Assembly (NCBI RefSeq): GCF_014643535.1 | Contig: NZ_BMJQ01000002.1 | Coordinates: 434,001-498,000 of the forward strand | DNA length: 64,000 bases | DNA from: Aliidongia dinghuensis | Lineage (GTDB): Bacteria > Pseudomonadota > Alphaproteobacteria > ATCC43930 > CGMCC-115725 | Direction: 5' to 3' | Shown here: positions 28,144-35,914 of the stretch, piece by piece | How the letters are laid out: every line of letters starts with the position of its first letter | Numbering within the stretch: position 1 is the stretch's first letter | The notes under the pieces: model-generated | Database searches by the model: none | What the model was told of the DNA's origin: nothing | What the model saw: the letters and a program-made list of their open reading frames with translations, nothing else | Program-made: the position numbers and the translations under genes

Positions 28144-28545
28144 TCAGCGCGGGGCCAGAGTGAAGGCGACCTGCAGATTGCCGTCGCGTCCGTCGAAATC
28201 GAGGCTGAGGCGCTCGCCGTCACGCTCGAAGGATTTGGTCGTCGTCGAGGGGGCGGCGGCGCGGCGCCAGCCCAGCTGCGGCAGGCTCTCGTCGTAGAAG
28301 GCCACGACCGCGTGCCGCGTCACGGCCCCATGCGCCGCCGCTTCGACGATCCGGCCCTGCGGCTTGTCGAACACCAGCGAGGCGGCATCGTCCGCGGCCA
28401 GGCCCGGCATCAGCGGCACATCCTCGGTGCCCGGCACATAGACCGGTGCTGAATACGAGACCGGCGTCAGGCCCGAGCCGGCGAGGCTGGGGCTGGCGAG
28501 CACAAGGGCGACCGCGGCCGCCGGCAGGAGCAGGTGTCGAACCAT
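28144..28545 (-). CDS. Hypothetical exported protein
   Basis: 133 residues with a signal peptide (MVRHLLLPAAAVALVLASPS, cleavage near LAGS). The mature part has short beta-strand patterns: VPLMPGLAADDAASLVFDK, VAFYDESLPQLGWRRA and the end NLQVAFTLAPR. The phrase 'YDESLPQLGW...' resembles small periplasmic proteins co-encoded with mutM in Rhodospirillales, but I know no function. It lies 20 bases after mutM and 58 bases before the hydratase, so the three are likely one operon. Confidence 0.7.
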   Translation of the reverse strand: MVRHLLLPAAAVALVLASPSLAGSGLTPVSYSAPVYVPGTEDVPLMPGLAADDAASLVFDKPQGRIVEAAAHGAVTRHAVVAFYDESLPQLGWRRAAAPSTTTKSFERDGERLSLDFDGRDGNLQVAFTLAPR

Positions 28546-28565
28546 CGGGGGCGCAGTCTACACCA

Positions 28566-29396
28566 TCATCGCTGCCGCTGGGCACAATAGAATGTCGAGC
28601 GGTTCGACTGCACGATGCGCGCGATGCCCGTCGTGCAGGTGCAATCGGGGCAGGGCTCGCCCTCCTTGCCGTAGACGGCCCATTGGTGCTGGAAGTACCC
28701 GAGCTCGCCCGTTGCCTGGACGTAATCCCTGAGGCTCGACCCGCCGGCGGCGATCGCGTTCAGCAGCACCTGGCGGATCGCCGCCACCAGCGTGTCGGCG
28801 GCGGTGCCGACCACGGTCATGGCGAGCCGCGTCGGCGCGATGCCGGCCCAGTAGAGGCTTTCCGAGACATAGATATTACCGAGGCCGGCGACGATCTTCT
28901 GGTCCAGCAGCGCCGCCTTGATCGGCGTCATCTTGCCTTCGAGCCGGCTCGACAGGTACGGGCCGGAAAACTCGTTGCCGAGCGGTTCGGGCCCGATATC
29001 CGCGAACAGCTTGTGGGTGCCAAGATCCTCGGCGCGGCAATAGTCGAGGAAGCCGAAGCGGCGTGCGTCATTGAAGCGCACGGCGGTGCCGTCCTCGGTC
29101 TCGAGCACGACATGGTCGTGCGGCTCGAGCACGAGCTCGGCCTTGGGGCCGATCAGCATGCGGCCGGACATGCCCAGATGCCCGATCAGCACGCCGCCGT
29201 CGTCGAGCGTCATCAGGATGTATTTCGCGCGCCGCTTGATCGCGACCACGCGCCGGCCCTCGACCAGGCCCTTGAGGCCGGGTGGAAACGGAAAGCGCAT
29301 GTCCGGCCGGCGCAGCTCGAGCCGGGTCAGGACGCGCCCCTCAAGACGCGAGGCGAGCCCGCGGCAGACGGTTTCGACTTCAGGCAGTTCGGGCAT
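28566..29396 (-). CDS. mutM: Formamidopyrimidine-DNA glycosylase (Fpg/MutM)
   Basis: 276-residue bifunctional DNA glycosylase/AP lyase removing 8-oxoguanine and formamidopyrimidines. It starts MPELPEVETV with the catalytic N-terminal Pro2 and Glu3 (after Met removal), and carries the conserved Lys of the beta-hairpin (MSGRMLIG region) and the helix-two-turn-helix GLGNIYVSESLYWAGI. The C-terminal zinc finger begins CPDCTC but ends FYCAQRQR, where the usual form is FYCxxCQR; the fourth zinc ligand is therefore Arg. The extra Cys in CPDCTC might substitute. First gene of a minus-strand run. Confidence 0.95.
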   Translation of the reverse strand: MPELPEVETVCRGLASRLEGRVLTRLELRRPDMRFPFPPGLKGLVEGRRVVAIKRRAKYILMTLDDGGVLIGHLGMSGRMLIGPKAELVLEPHDHVVLETEDGTAVRFNDARRFGFLDYCRAEDLGTHKLFADIGPEPLGNEFSGPYLSSRLEGKMTPIKAALLDQKIVAGLGNIYVSESLYWAGIAPTRLAMTVVGTAADTLVAAIRQVLLNAIAAGGSSLRDYVQATGELGYFQHQWAVYGKEGEPCPDCTCTTGIARIVQSNRSTFYCAQRQR

Positions 29397-29460
29397 GGAT
29401 CGGCGCGGACGGAAGGAACGGGAAGGCCGGTATAGACCGGCCGGTCGTCCTGCACCACTC

Positions 29461-29490
29461 CCGTCGTTCCCGACTGCGCGGGAACGACGG
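29461..29490. repeat. Dispersed palindrome between mutM and MFS genes
   Basis: Perfect 12-bp inverted repeat ccgtcgttcccg / cgggaacgacgg with a 6-base loop, the same family as the units at 2475, 41847 and 43291. It lies 21 bases past the MFS stop codon and may end that transcript before the mutM promoter. Confidence 0.65.
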
Positions 29491-29510
29491 GTTATATAAC
29501 GAAAGGCTAA

Positions 29511-30737
29511 TTACGCCCGCCGCGGCCGCTCGAGGTTCGGCAGGAACACGGTGAAGATGCCCAAGAGCGGCAGGAACGAGCAGAGCTTGTAGACATAGTC
29601 GATGCCGGCGACGTCCGCGACATGGCCAAGGACGGCGGCGCCGATGCCGGCCATGCCGAAGCTAAGCCCGAAGAACAGGCCCGCGATCATGCCGACCTTG
29701 CCGGGCACCAGCTCCTGGCCGAACACGACGATCGCCGAGAAGGCGGAGGCCAGCACCAGGCCGATCACGACCGAGAGCACGCTCGTCCAGAAGAGGTCGG
29801 CATAGGGCAGCAGCATCGTGAAGGGGGCGACGCCCAGGATCGACACCCAGATCACGATCTTGCGCCCGATCTTGTCGCCGACCGGCCCGCCGACGATCGT
29901 GCCGGCCGCGACCGCGCCCAGCAGGATGAACAGATGGACCTGCGCGTCCTGCACCGAGAGCCCGAACTTGTGGATCAGGTAGAAGGTGAAATAGCTCGAC
30001 AGGCTCGCGAGATAGAAGAATTTCGAGAAGACGAGCACCGCCAACACGCCGAGTGCCAGGCCGACACGGCCGCGGCTCAAGGCCGCATGGTCGGCGCCGT
30101 GCCTCGCCTTGGGCTTCAAGAGCGCCGCGTTCGCCTGGTACCAGCGGCCGACGCCGATCAGCACGCACATGGCGAGGAGGGCTGCGGCCGAGAACCACGA
30201 GATGGCATATTGGCCGCGCGGGATGATGATCGCGGCGGCGAGCAGAGGCCCCAAGGCCGAGCCCAGGTTGCCGCCGACCTGGAACAGCGACTGGGCGAAA
30301 CCGTGCCGCCCGCCCGATGCCATGCGGGCGACGCGCGAGGATTCCGGGTGGAACACCGAGGAGCCCATGCCGACGAAAGCGGCCGCGATCAGCAGCACCG
30401 GATAGCTGGGCGCCACCGACAGCAGCAGGAGGCCTACCAGCGTGAAGCCCATGCCGACCGGCAGCGAATAGGGCTTCGGCCGCTTGTCGGTGTAGAAGCC
30501 GATCATCGGCTGCAAGAGCGACGCCGTGATCTGGTACGTGAGCGTGATGAGCCCGATCTGGCCGAACGACAGGTCGAAGCTCGACTTCAGCATCGGATAG
30601 ATCGCAAGCAGCATCGACTGGATCATGTCGTTCAGCATATGGGCGAAGCTGATCGAGCCCAGGATGCCGAAGACCGGACCCGCCGCGGCGGCGGCCTTCG
30701 GTTTTGCCAGTGTGCCGTCGTCGAGCGTCGTGCTCAT
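29511..30737 (-). CDS. MFS transporter, fosmidomycin-resistance (Fsr) type
   Basis: 408-residue MFS transporter resembling the Fsr efflux family. The N-terminal part (SFAHMLNDMIQSMLLAIYPM, then GQIGLITLTYQITASLLQP) and the loop motif GFYTDKRPKP are typical. The central GSSVFHPESSRVARMASGGR, with a conserved H-P-E segment, is the strongest Fsr mark. Start at 30737 (MSTTLDDG) is chosen since the frame upstream is arginine-rich and overlaps a possible operator. It might export antibiotics or other small molecules; the substrate is unknown. Confidence 0.85.
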   Translation of the reverse strand: MSTTLDDGTLAKPKAAAAAGPVFGILGSISFAHMLNDMIQSMLLAIYPMLKSSFDLSFGQIGLITLTYQITASLLQPMIGFYTDKRPKPYSLPVGMGFTLVGLLLLSVAPSYPVLLIAAAFVGMGSSVFHPESSRVARMASGGRHGFAQSLFQVGGNLGSALGPLLAAAIIIPRGQYAISWFSAAALLAMCVLIGVGRWYQANAALLKPKARHGADHAALSRGRVGLALGVLAVLVFSKFFYLASLSSYFTFYLIHKFGLSVQDAQVHLFILLGAVAAGTIVGGPVGDKIGRKIVIWVSILGVAPFTMLLPYADLFWTSVLSVVIGLVLASAFSAIVVFGQELVPGKVGMIAGLFFGLSFGMAGIGAAVLGHVADVAGIDYVYKLCSFLPLLGIFTVFLPNLERPRRA

Positions 30738-30781
30738 GATCCCGCCATCGCCGTTTGAGTGGCCTGAATCATAGCGCCGGG

Positions 30782-30818
30782 CGTTTCGCGATGTCCGGCC
30801 AATTTCTGTCGCGAAACG
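30782..30818. promoter_or_regulatory. Long inverted repeat upstream of the Fsr-type MFS gene
   Basis: Perfect 10-bp inverted repeat cgtttcgcga (30782-30791) / tcgcgaaacg (30809-30818), with 17 bases between arms, 45-81 bases before the MFS start. Spacing and symmetry suit a dimeric regulator or two half-sites flanking a promoter. No regulator gene is adjacent. The remaining spacer to 31096 shows no gene I would support. Confidence 0.5.
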
Positions 30819-31096
30819 GACAGGTGCTGCTGTGCTAGCCCCCCATGTTCGCCAGCGTACGGGGCGGCCCGTGCTCAAGGTCGCCTCGGGGTGGAAACTT
30901 GCCAGTCCGCTTTCGAGCAGCCAAGCTCTCTAGACAGACATTCGATTGAACAACCTTGTAGGAATTTGGCAATGTAAGACCGGCTCGGCCGAACGACCAT
31001 GCCGCCTTGCTGTTCTGCCATTAGCGATCGGCTGTCACACTCACCCGACTTCGGCAAATACCATCCGGTGGCTGGATAATAATCTATAACGATTTT

Positions 31097-31549
31097 ATGG
31101 TTGTGAGCAAAATGAAGATAGTTCTCGAGTTGGAAATCTGGTCCAGACCCGGAGAACTATTGCCTGCCTCGACTGGAAAGAGCTTAAAATCCAAATTCGA
31201 TCGTGATACAAAGTTACCACCAGATGTTTTTCTTGGACTCAGTTCTGTTCCGGATCAAATTGATGTGCGAAATTTGAACGATGTCCTTGATTCCAAAGAA
31301 ATTACGAAATTTGAATTCGAAAATTTCTGCATCGATCATGGGTTCGATAAAGATGTCGATTCAGTCGAATCGGCATCTAGATTTCTGGATTTTTATTATG
31401 GCGCACGGCTTGCTTGGATTCATATCCCGGACGAATTATCGTCTTCTATCAGTACCAAAGTGACAACTGAAGTTGTTCGAGTATGGGCGAAAGCTCACGG
31501 ATTTGTTTTGGTGCATCCAGACCTGCTCTACTGTCTTGTCATGAGCTAA
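31097..31549 (+). CDS. Low-GC orphan protein, function unknown
   Basis: 150-residue protein in a clearly AT-richer block (about 31070-31550) than its neighbours, with codons ending in A/T, which suggests recent horizontal transfer. It is acidic in the middle (FEFENFCIDHGFDKDVDSVE) and ends KAHGFVLVHPDLLYCLVMS. No signal peptide or membrane segment is seen. The start could be 31097 or the ATG at 31112 (MKIVLELEIW). Immunity proteins and small accessory-island genes often look like this, but I cannot support a function. Confidence 0.6.
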   Translation: MVVSKMKIVLELEIWSRPGELLPASTGKSLKSKFDRDTKLPPDVFLGLSSVPDQIDVRNLNDVLDSKEITKFEFENFCIDHGFDKDVDSVESASRFLDFYYGARLAWIHIPDELSSSISTKVTTEVVRVWAKAHGFVLVHPDLLYCLVMS

Positions 31550-31712
31550 GAGGACAACAAGATCCCTGCCTTGCGATCAGCAAATGGCCCACCCAACTTC
31601 CACTCTTGCGATCGGCGCAAAGCTCGTTGTACGGCGAGGATGGGTCGGAACCGGGCTTTTGACGCCGGGCACCAAGCTTTCGCTTCGTTCCAGGTCGTCG
31701 GAATCGAGCTCG

Positions 31713-32144
31713 TCAGAAATTGACGCAGAGACCCGCCTCCACGCAGATGTCGCCGAACACGGTGCGCAGCTCCTGTTCATCCGCGTAGGAGAATTGCTCG
31801 TAGTCGACCGCGCTGCCTTTCTTCAGCAGCTTGCGGACCTTCTTCTTGCCCTCCTCGGACAGGTTCGTCGTCTCGAGGAAATCGTCGACGTTTTGCTCCG
31901 AGTGCTTCATGTCGCCGTAGTTCCATCGCGCGACCTTGATGCTGTCCGAAACGGTCTTGCCGATGCCGATCGGCGAGTGCTTCGCGATGACATACATCGC
32001 GACCAGGGCGCCGACCTGTCCAGCCCGCAGCACCTTCGGCGACTGCTTGAAGCGTGCGGCATATTCCGTCAGCGCGGAATGATCGGCGCTCGACCGGAAG
32101 AAATGCTTCACCCCGACGCCGAACGCCTTGATCCGCTTCCCCAT
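31713..32144 (-). CDS. Hypothetical protein
   Basis: 143-residue basic, helix-rich protein starting MGKRIKAFGVGVKHFFRS. The middle part is weakly hydrophobic (VGALVAMYVIAKHSPIGIG) and could be one membrane-associated helix; the C-terminus is charged (NLSEEGKKKVRKLLKKGS). Start at 32144 is chosen because agggag is 6 bases upstream; the ATG at 32150 is too close to it. It is divergent from the DUF2339 gene. No family recognised. Confidence 0.65.
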   Translation of the reverse strand: MGKRIKAFGVGVKHFFRSSADHSALTEYAARFKQSPKVLRAGQVGALVAMYVIAKHSPIGIGKTVSDSIKVARWNYGDMKHSEQNVDDFLETTNLSEEGKKKVRKLLKKGSAVDYEQFSYADEQELRTVFGDICVEAGLCVNF

Positions 32145-32336
32145 GTGCATCTCCCTCGGGCCTCGACGTGCCGGCGGGCATCGGCCCGCATCCAGCGCGC
32201 GGATCTTGCCGGTTCGATCCGGTGCAGGCAACCTTCGGATGTCGTTCTGCCGAGCTCCGGGGCCTCGGTACTGGCGGCTTCGGTTCCGCCAAGCTATTGT
32301 TCTACACATGATTGTGCGCGATCGGATCCGCTCCGG

Positions 32337-32381
32337 CCTGGATCGCCCGGGCCTGGATCGCCCGGGCCTGGATCACGCCGG
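32337..32381. repeat. 15-bp tandem repeat upstream of DUF2339 gene
   Basis: Three units of cctggatcgcccggg (32337-32351, 32352-32366, and a degenerate third, 32367-32381). Located just before the likely GTG start at 32405, so it may alter the promoter or leader. Such repeats can vary in copy number between strains. Confidence 0.6.
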
Positions 32382-32404
32382 CCCGGCGTCCAGGCGGTAG
32401 GCCC

Positions 32405-35047
32405 GTGGAATCTCTGCTGCTCTTCGTCTTCGCGATCGGCATGCTCGGCTGGGTGCTCGGCCTTGTCGGCTTCTTCCGCGCAGGCACGGCCTTGTCCGAG
32501 CTCCGGGAACTGCGGCTTCGGCTTGAGGCGCTCGCGGGCGAGCCGAAGCTCGACGTGCTTGCAGCTCCGCTCGAGCCGACCACTAGCGAAGCCATCTCGA
32601 CCGAAGCCGCCGAACCCGTCGCTGAAGCCACGGCAACTGAAGCCGTCGTGCCCGAACCCGAGGCGCCCGAACCCGTGGCGCCCGAACCCGTGGCGCCCGA
32701 ACCTGTGGCTCCTGTCGGCACGACGCCGGAGCCGGTTCCGGCCGCGGCCCGCGACCTCGAAACCCTGATCACGACGCGCTGGGGCGTGTGGGTCGGTGCC
32801 GCCGCCCTGCTGTTCGCCGGCGTCTTCCTCGTCCGCTATGCCGCCGAGCAGGGGTTGCTCGGCCCGGCCGCGCGGTGTGTCGCTGCAGCACTCTTGGGTG
32901 CGGCGCTGCTGGCGGGGGCCGAATGGCTGAAGCGGCGCGACGATCCGCTCGCGGTCGGGCCGTTCGGCGTCGACCAGGCGCCGGCCGGTCTTGCGGCCGG
33001 CGGCACGGCCGTCCTGTTCGGCGCCGCCTATGGAGCGGGTCCTTTCTACGGGCTGCTGGCGCCGCTCGCGGCCTTCGGCGCCATGGCGGCCGCATCCCTG
33101 ATCGGCCTGGCGGCGGCTCTCCGCTATGGCCAGCTCACCGCCGCGGTCGGCCTCGTCGGCGCCTTCGTGACGCCGGCACTCGTCGCGACCGAATCACCAT
33201 CGCTGCCGGGCTTGTTCGCCTATCTGTTCGTCGTGTCGGGCGTCGCCCTCCTGGTGGTCCGGCACACGGCCTGGACCTGGCTCGGCTGGGCGACCATGGC
33301 GGCCGATGCGATCTGGATCGTCCTGGGGGGCGCCGCAGGCGGACCCGATGTCTGGTCGGCCGCCGCGTTCATGCCCGCGGCCGCTGCGCTCAACCTCGTC
33401 CTGCTGCCCGGGGCCGCGCTCGACCATCCGATCGGCCGGCGCCTGGCGTGGATTCCGTTTGCCCTGCTCGCCATGGCGGGGCTGGTGCTGGAGTCGCTCA
33501 GCCCCGGTCCAATGCCGCGGCTCGGGCTCTTCCTGTTGTCGCCGATTGCCGTGTGGAAGGGGGCGACGGAGCCGCGGCTCGACCGGCTGCCGTGGGTCGC
33601 GGCCTTGTTCGGCCTGTTGACGCTGCTCTGCTGGGCGCTGCCGGAATGGCAGCCGACCGGCGAGGTGCTCAGCATCGAAGGCGTCGTCCAGGCCGTCCTG
33701 CCCGGGGCGTGGGCGCCGCAGGTCATTCGTCCGCTCATCTACGCCGCGACTCTGCTTGCGGTCTTCCATGCCGCTGCCGGCCTGTGGGGAGAGAACCGCG
33801 CGCCGAACCCGATCAACTGGGCGGCGCTCGTCGCCGCCGTGCCGGTGCTGACGCTTGCGGTCGCCTATGCCCAGATTGCTCGTTTCCAGGCAGATACCGG
33901 CTGGGCAATGGTGGCGCTTGGCCTGACGGCCGGCCTCACGCTCACGACGACGCGCGCCGCCAGCGCCGGGGCGGTGCAGCGTGCCGGCATCCATGCCGCA
34001 GGCGCCGTCGCGGCGCTGGCGCTCGGTGCGGCGATGCTGCTGCATGATTATTGGCTGACCTCGGCCGTAGCCCTGTTTCTGCCGGCGCTCGCCTGGATCG
34101 AGGCGCGCGCCGACCTGCCGCCGCTGCGCCGGGTGGCGCTTGCCGTTGCCGCCCTCGTGCTCGTCCGGCTGCTGCTCAACTGGTACGTGCCCACCTACAT
34201 CTTCGGCACGACGAAGATCGTGAACGGCCTCATCGCCGCCTACGCCTTCCCAGCGGCAGCCTTTGCGTTTGCGGCGCATCTGTTTCGTCGGCGCGCCGAC
34301 GACCTGCTGGTCTCCGTGCTCGAAGCCGGTGCGGTCGCGTTCGCGGCCTGCTTCGTGGCACTCGAGATCCGGCATGGGTTTGGCGGGGGTCGGCTCAGCG
34401 AGGAGCTCGATTTCGAGGAAGGGGCCGCGCATCTGGTGACGCTCGCGGTTCAGGCACTGGCCTATCTCCACCTCGCCCGGCGTACCGGCCGCCGGGTTAC
34501 GGCCATGGCCGGGCGGATCCTCGGCGGCCTCGCCGTCGGCCTGGGCGTGGTACTCCTGCTGCTCAATCCCGCGCTGACCGGCGCCGAGGCGGGTGTCGCC
34601 TCCCTCCTCCTGGGTTATCTCGTGCCGGCAGGGCTCGCCCTCGCCGGCCGCCGGTATCTCGCGGACGGCTCGTTCCGGCGCGGCCTCGCCGTCTATGCGC
34701 TCGTCGCCGGCTTCGCCTGGATCAGCCTGCAGATCCGGCAGATCTTCCACCCGGACGACTTGAGCGTGTTTACCGGCGATATCGACGACGCGGAGCTCTG
34801 GGCCTGGTCGGGCGGCTGGCTCCTCTACGGCGTCGGCCTCATGGTCGTCGGCATCCGGTCGGGCGCGCGTCTGGTGCGCCTGGCGGCACTCGGCGTCGTC
34901 GGCCTCGTGTGCGTCAAGGTGTTCCTCGTCGACATGTCCGGCCTGACCGGGCTCTGGCGTGTCCTATCCTTCCTTGGGCTCGGCCTGGCACTCATCGGCC
35001 TCGGCGCGGTGCAGCGCCGTTTCGTGCTGCCGGCGAAGCAGGCCTAG
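32405..35047 (+). CDS. DUF2339 multi-pass membrane protein
   Basis: About 880 residues; large hydrophobic protein of the DUF2339 family. After a first helix (VESLLLFVFAIGMLGWVLGL) comes a cytoplasmic or periplasmic Pro/Glu-rich linker with repeats of PEPVA encoded by 15-bp DNA repeats (about 32650-32710), then LITTRWGVWVGAAALLFAG and more than 20 hydrophobic segments. The start is not certain: GTG at 32405 is favoured by context, because the longer frame from 32312 would translate the tandem repeat. Function unknown; the family is widespread in Gram-negatives. Confidence 0.82.
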   Translation: MESLLLFVFAIGMLGWVLGLVGFFRAGTALSELRELRLRLEALAGEPKLDVLAAPLEPTTSEAISTEAAEPVAEATATEAVVPEPEAPEPVAPEPVAPEPVAPVGTTPEPVPAAARDLETLITTRWGVWVGAAALLFAGVFLVRYAAEQGLLGPAARCVAAALLGAALLAGAEWLKRRDDPLAVGPFGVDQAPAGLAAGGTAVLFGAAYGAGPFYGLLAPLAAFGAMAAASLIGLAAALRYGQLTAAVGLVGAFVTPALVATESPSLPGLFAYLFVVSGVALLVVRHTAWTWLGWATMAADAIWIVLGGAAGGPDVWSAAAFMPAAAALNLVLLPGAALDHPIGRRLAWIPFALLAMAGLVLESLSPGPMPRLGLFLLSPIAVWKGATEPRLDRLPWVAALFGLLTLLCWALPEWQPTGEVLSIEGVVQAVLPGAWAPQVIRPLIYAATLLAVFHAAAGLWGENRAPNPINWAALVAAVPVLTLAVAYAQIARFQADTGWAMVALGLTAGLTLTTTRAASAGAVQRAGIHAAGAVAALALGAAMLLHDYWLTSAVALFLPALAWIEARADLPPLRRVALAVAALVLVRLLLNWYVPTYIFGTTKIVNGLIAAYAFPAAAFAFAAHLFRRRADDLLVSVLEAGAVAFAACFVALEIRHGFGGGRLSEELDFEEGAAHLVTLAVQALAYLHLARRTGRRVTAMAGRILGGLAVGLGVVLLLLNPALTGAEAGVASLLLGYLVPAGLALAGRRYLADGSFRRGLAVYALVAGFAWISLQIRQIFHPDDLSVFTGDIDDAELWAWSGGWLLYGVGLMVVGIRSGARLVRLAALGVVGLVCVKVFLVDMSGLTGLWRVLSFLGLGLALIGLGAVQRRFVLPAKQA

Positions 35048-35099
35048 CGCCGCCTGGGCGGGCTAGCGGCCCCGGTTCGCCCGCGCTATGTTCCGCGCC

Positions 35100-35909
35100 A
35101 TGACGCGCCAAGATTCCTCCGCTCCCGAGAGCGAGCCCGCCGGTTCCACCCATTTCGGCTTCCGCACCGTGGCGGAGGACGAGAAGGTCGGCCTCGTCCG
35201 CGGCGTGTTCGATTCGGTCGCGGGCCGCTACGACCTGATGAACGATCTCATGAGCGCCGGCATCCATCGCCTGTGGAAGGCGGCGCTCATGGACTGGCTC
35301 AACCCGCGGCCGGGGCAGCATCTCTTGGATGTCGCGGGCGGCACGGGCGACATCGCCTTCCGCTTTCTCGAGCGCACGCGGCCGCGGGGTGCCACGGCGG
35401 AGCATCCGCCGGTCGCGGCCCGGGTGACGGTCTGCGACATCAATTGGAACATGCTGGGCGTCGGGCGCGACCGGGCGATCGACCGCGGCATCCTGGTCGG
35501 CATCGACTGGGTGTGCGGCGATGCCGAGCAATTGCCGGTGCCCTCGGGTTCGATGGATTGCTACACGATCGCCTTCGGGCTCCGGAACGTGACGCACATC
35601 GACGAGGCGCTCGCCGAGGCGCGGCGCGTGCTTAAGCCGGGCGGCCGCTTCATCTGCCTCGAATTCAGCCATGTCGTCCTGCCGGTCCTGGACCGGCTCT
35701 ACGACACCTATTCCTTCGAGGTACTGCCGCGGCTCGGCCGCTGGGTCGCGAAGGACGAGGAGTCCTATCGCTACCTGGCCGAGAGCATCCGCCGCTTCCC
35801 GCCGCAGGAGGAGCTGGCCCTGCGCATGCGGGCGGTGGGATTCGATCAGGTGAAGTACCGCAATCTCTCGGGCGGCATCGCGGCGATGCATTCGGGCTGG
35901 CGGCTCTGA
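35100..35909 (+). CDS. ubiE: Ubiquinone/menaquinone biosynthesis C-methyltransferase UbiE
   Basis: 269-residue SAM-dependent methyltransferase of quinone biosynthesis. It starts with the family pattern [20 protein letters not shown] and [17 protein letters not shown], then the SAM-binding [16 protein letters not shown] and the later [21 protein letters not shown]. Start at 35100 gives the usual N-terminus (MTRQDSS); an in-frame ATG exists at 35088. It is the first gene of a ubiE-ubiB-coaBC-dut run, with ubiB starting 5 bases after its stop codon. Confidence 0.95.
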   Translation: MTRQDSSAPESEPAGSTHFGFRTVAEDEKVGLVRGVFDSVAGRYDLMNDLMSAGIHRLWKAALMDWLNPRPGQHLLDVAGGTGDIAFRFLERTRPRGATAEHPPVAARVTVCDINWNMLGVGRDRAIDRGILVGIDWVCGDAEQLPVPSGSMDCYTIAFGLRNVTHIDEALAEARRVLKPGGRFICLEFSHVVLPVLDRLYDTYSFEVLPRLGRWVAKDEESYRYLAESIRRFPPQEELALRMRAVGFDQVKYRNLSGGIAAMHSGWRL

Positions 35910-35914
35910 TCGGC

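Noticed and set aside
30875-31057. 60-codon minus-strand frame upstream of the low-GC gene
   Set aside because: No ribosome binding site, no recognisable pattern, and placed in an intergenic region with mixed composition.
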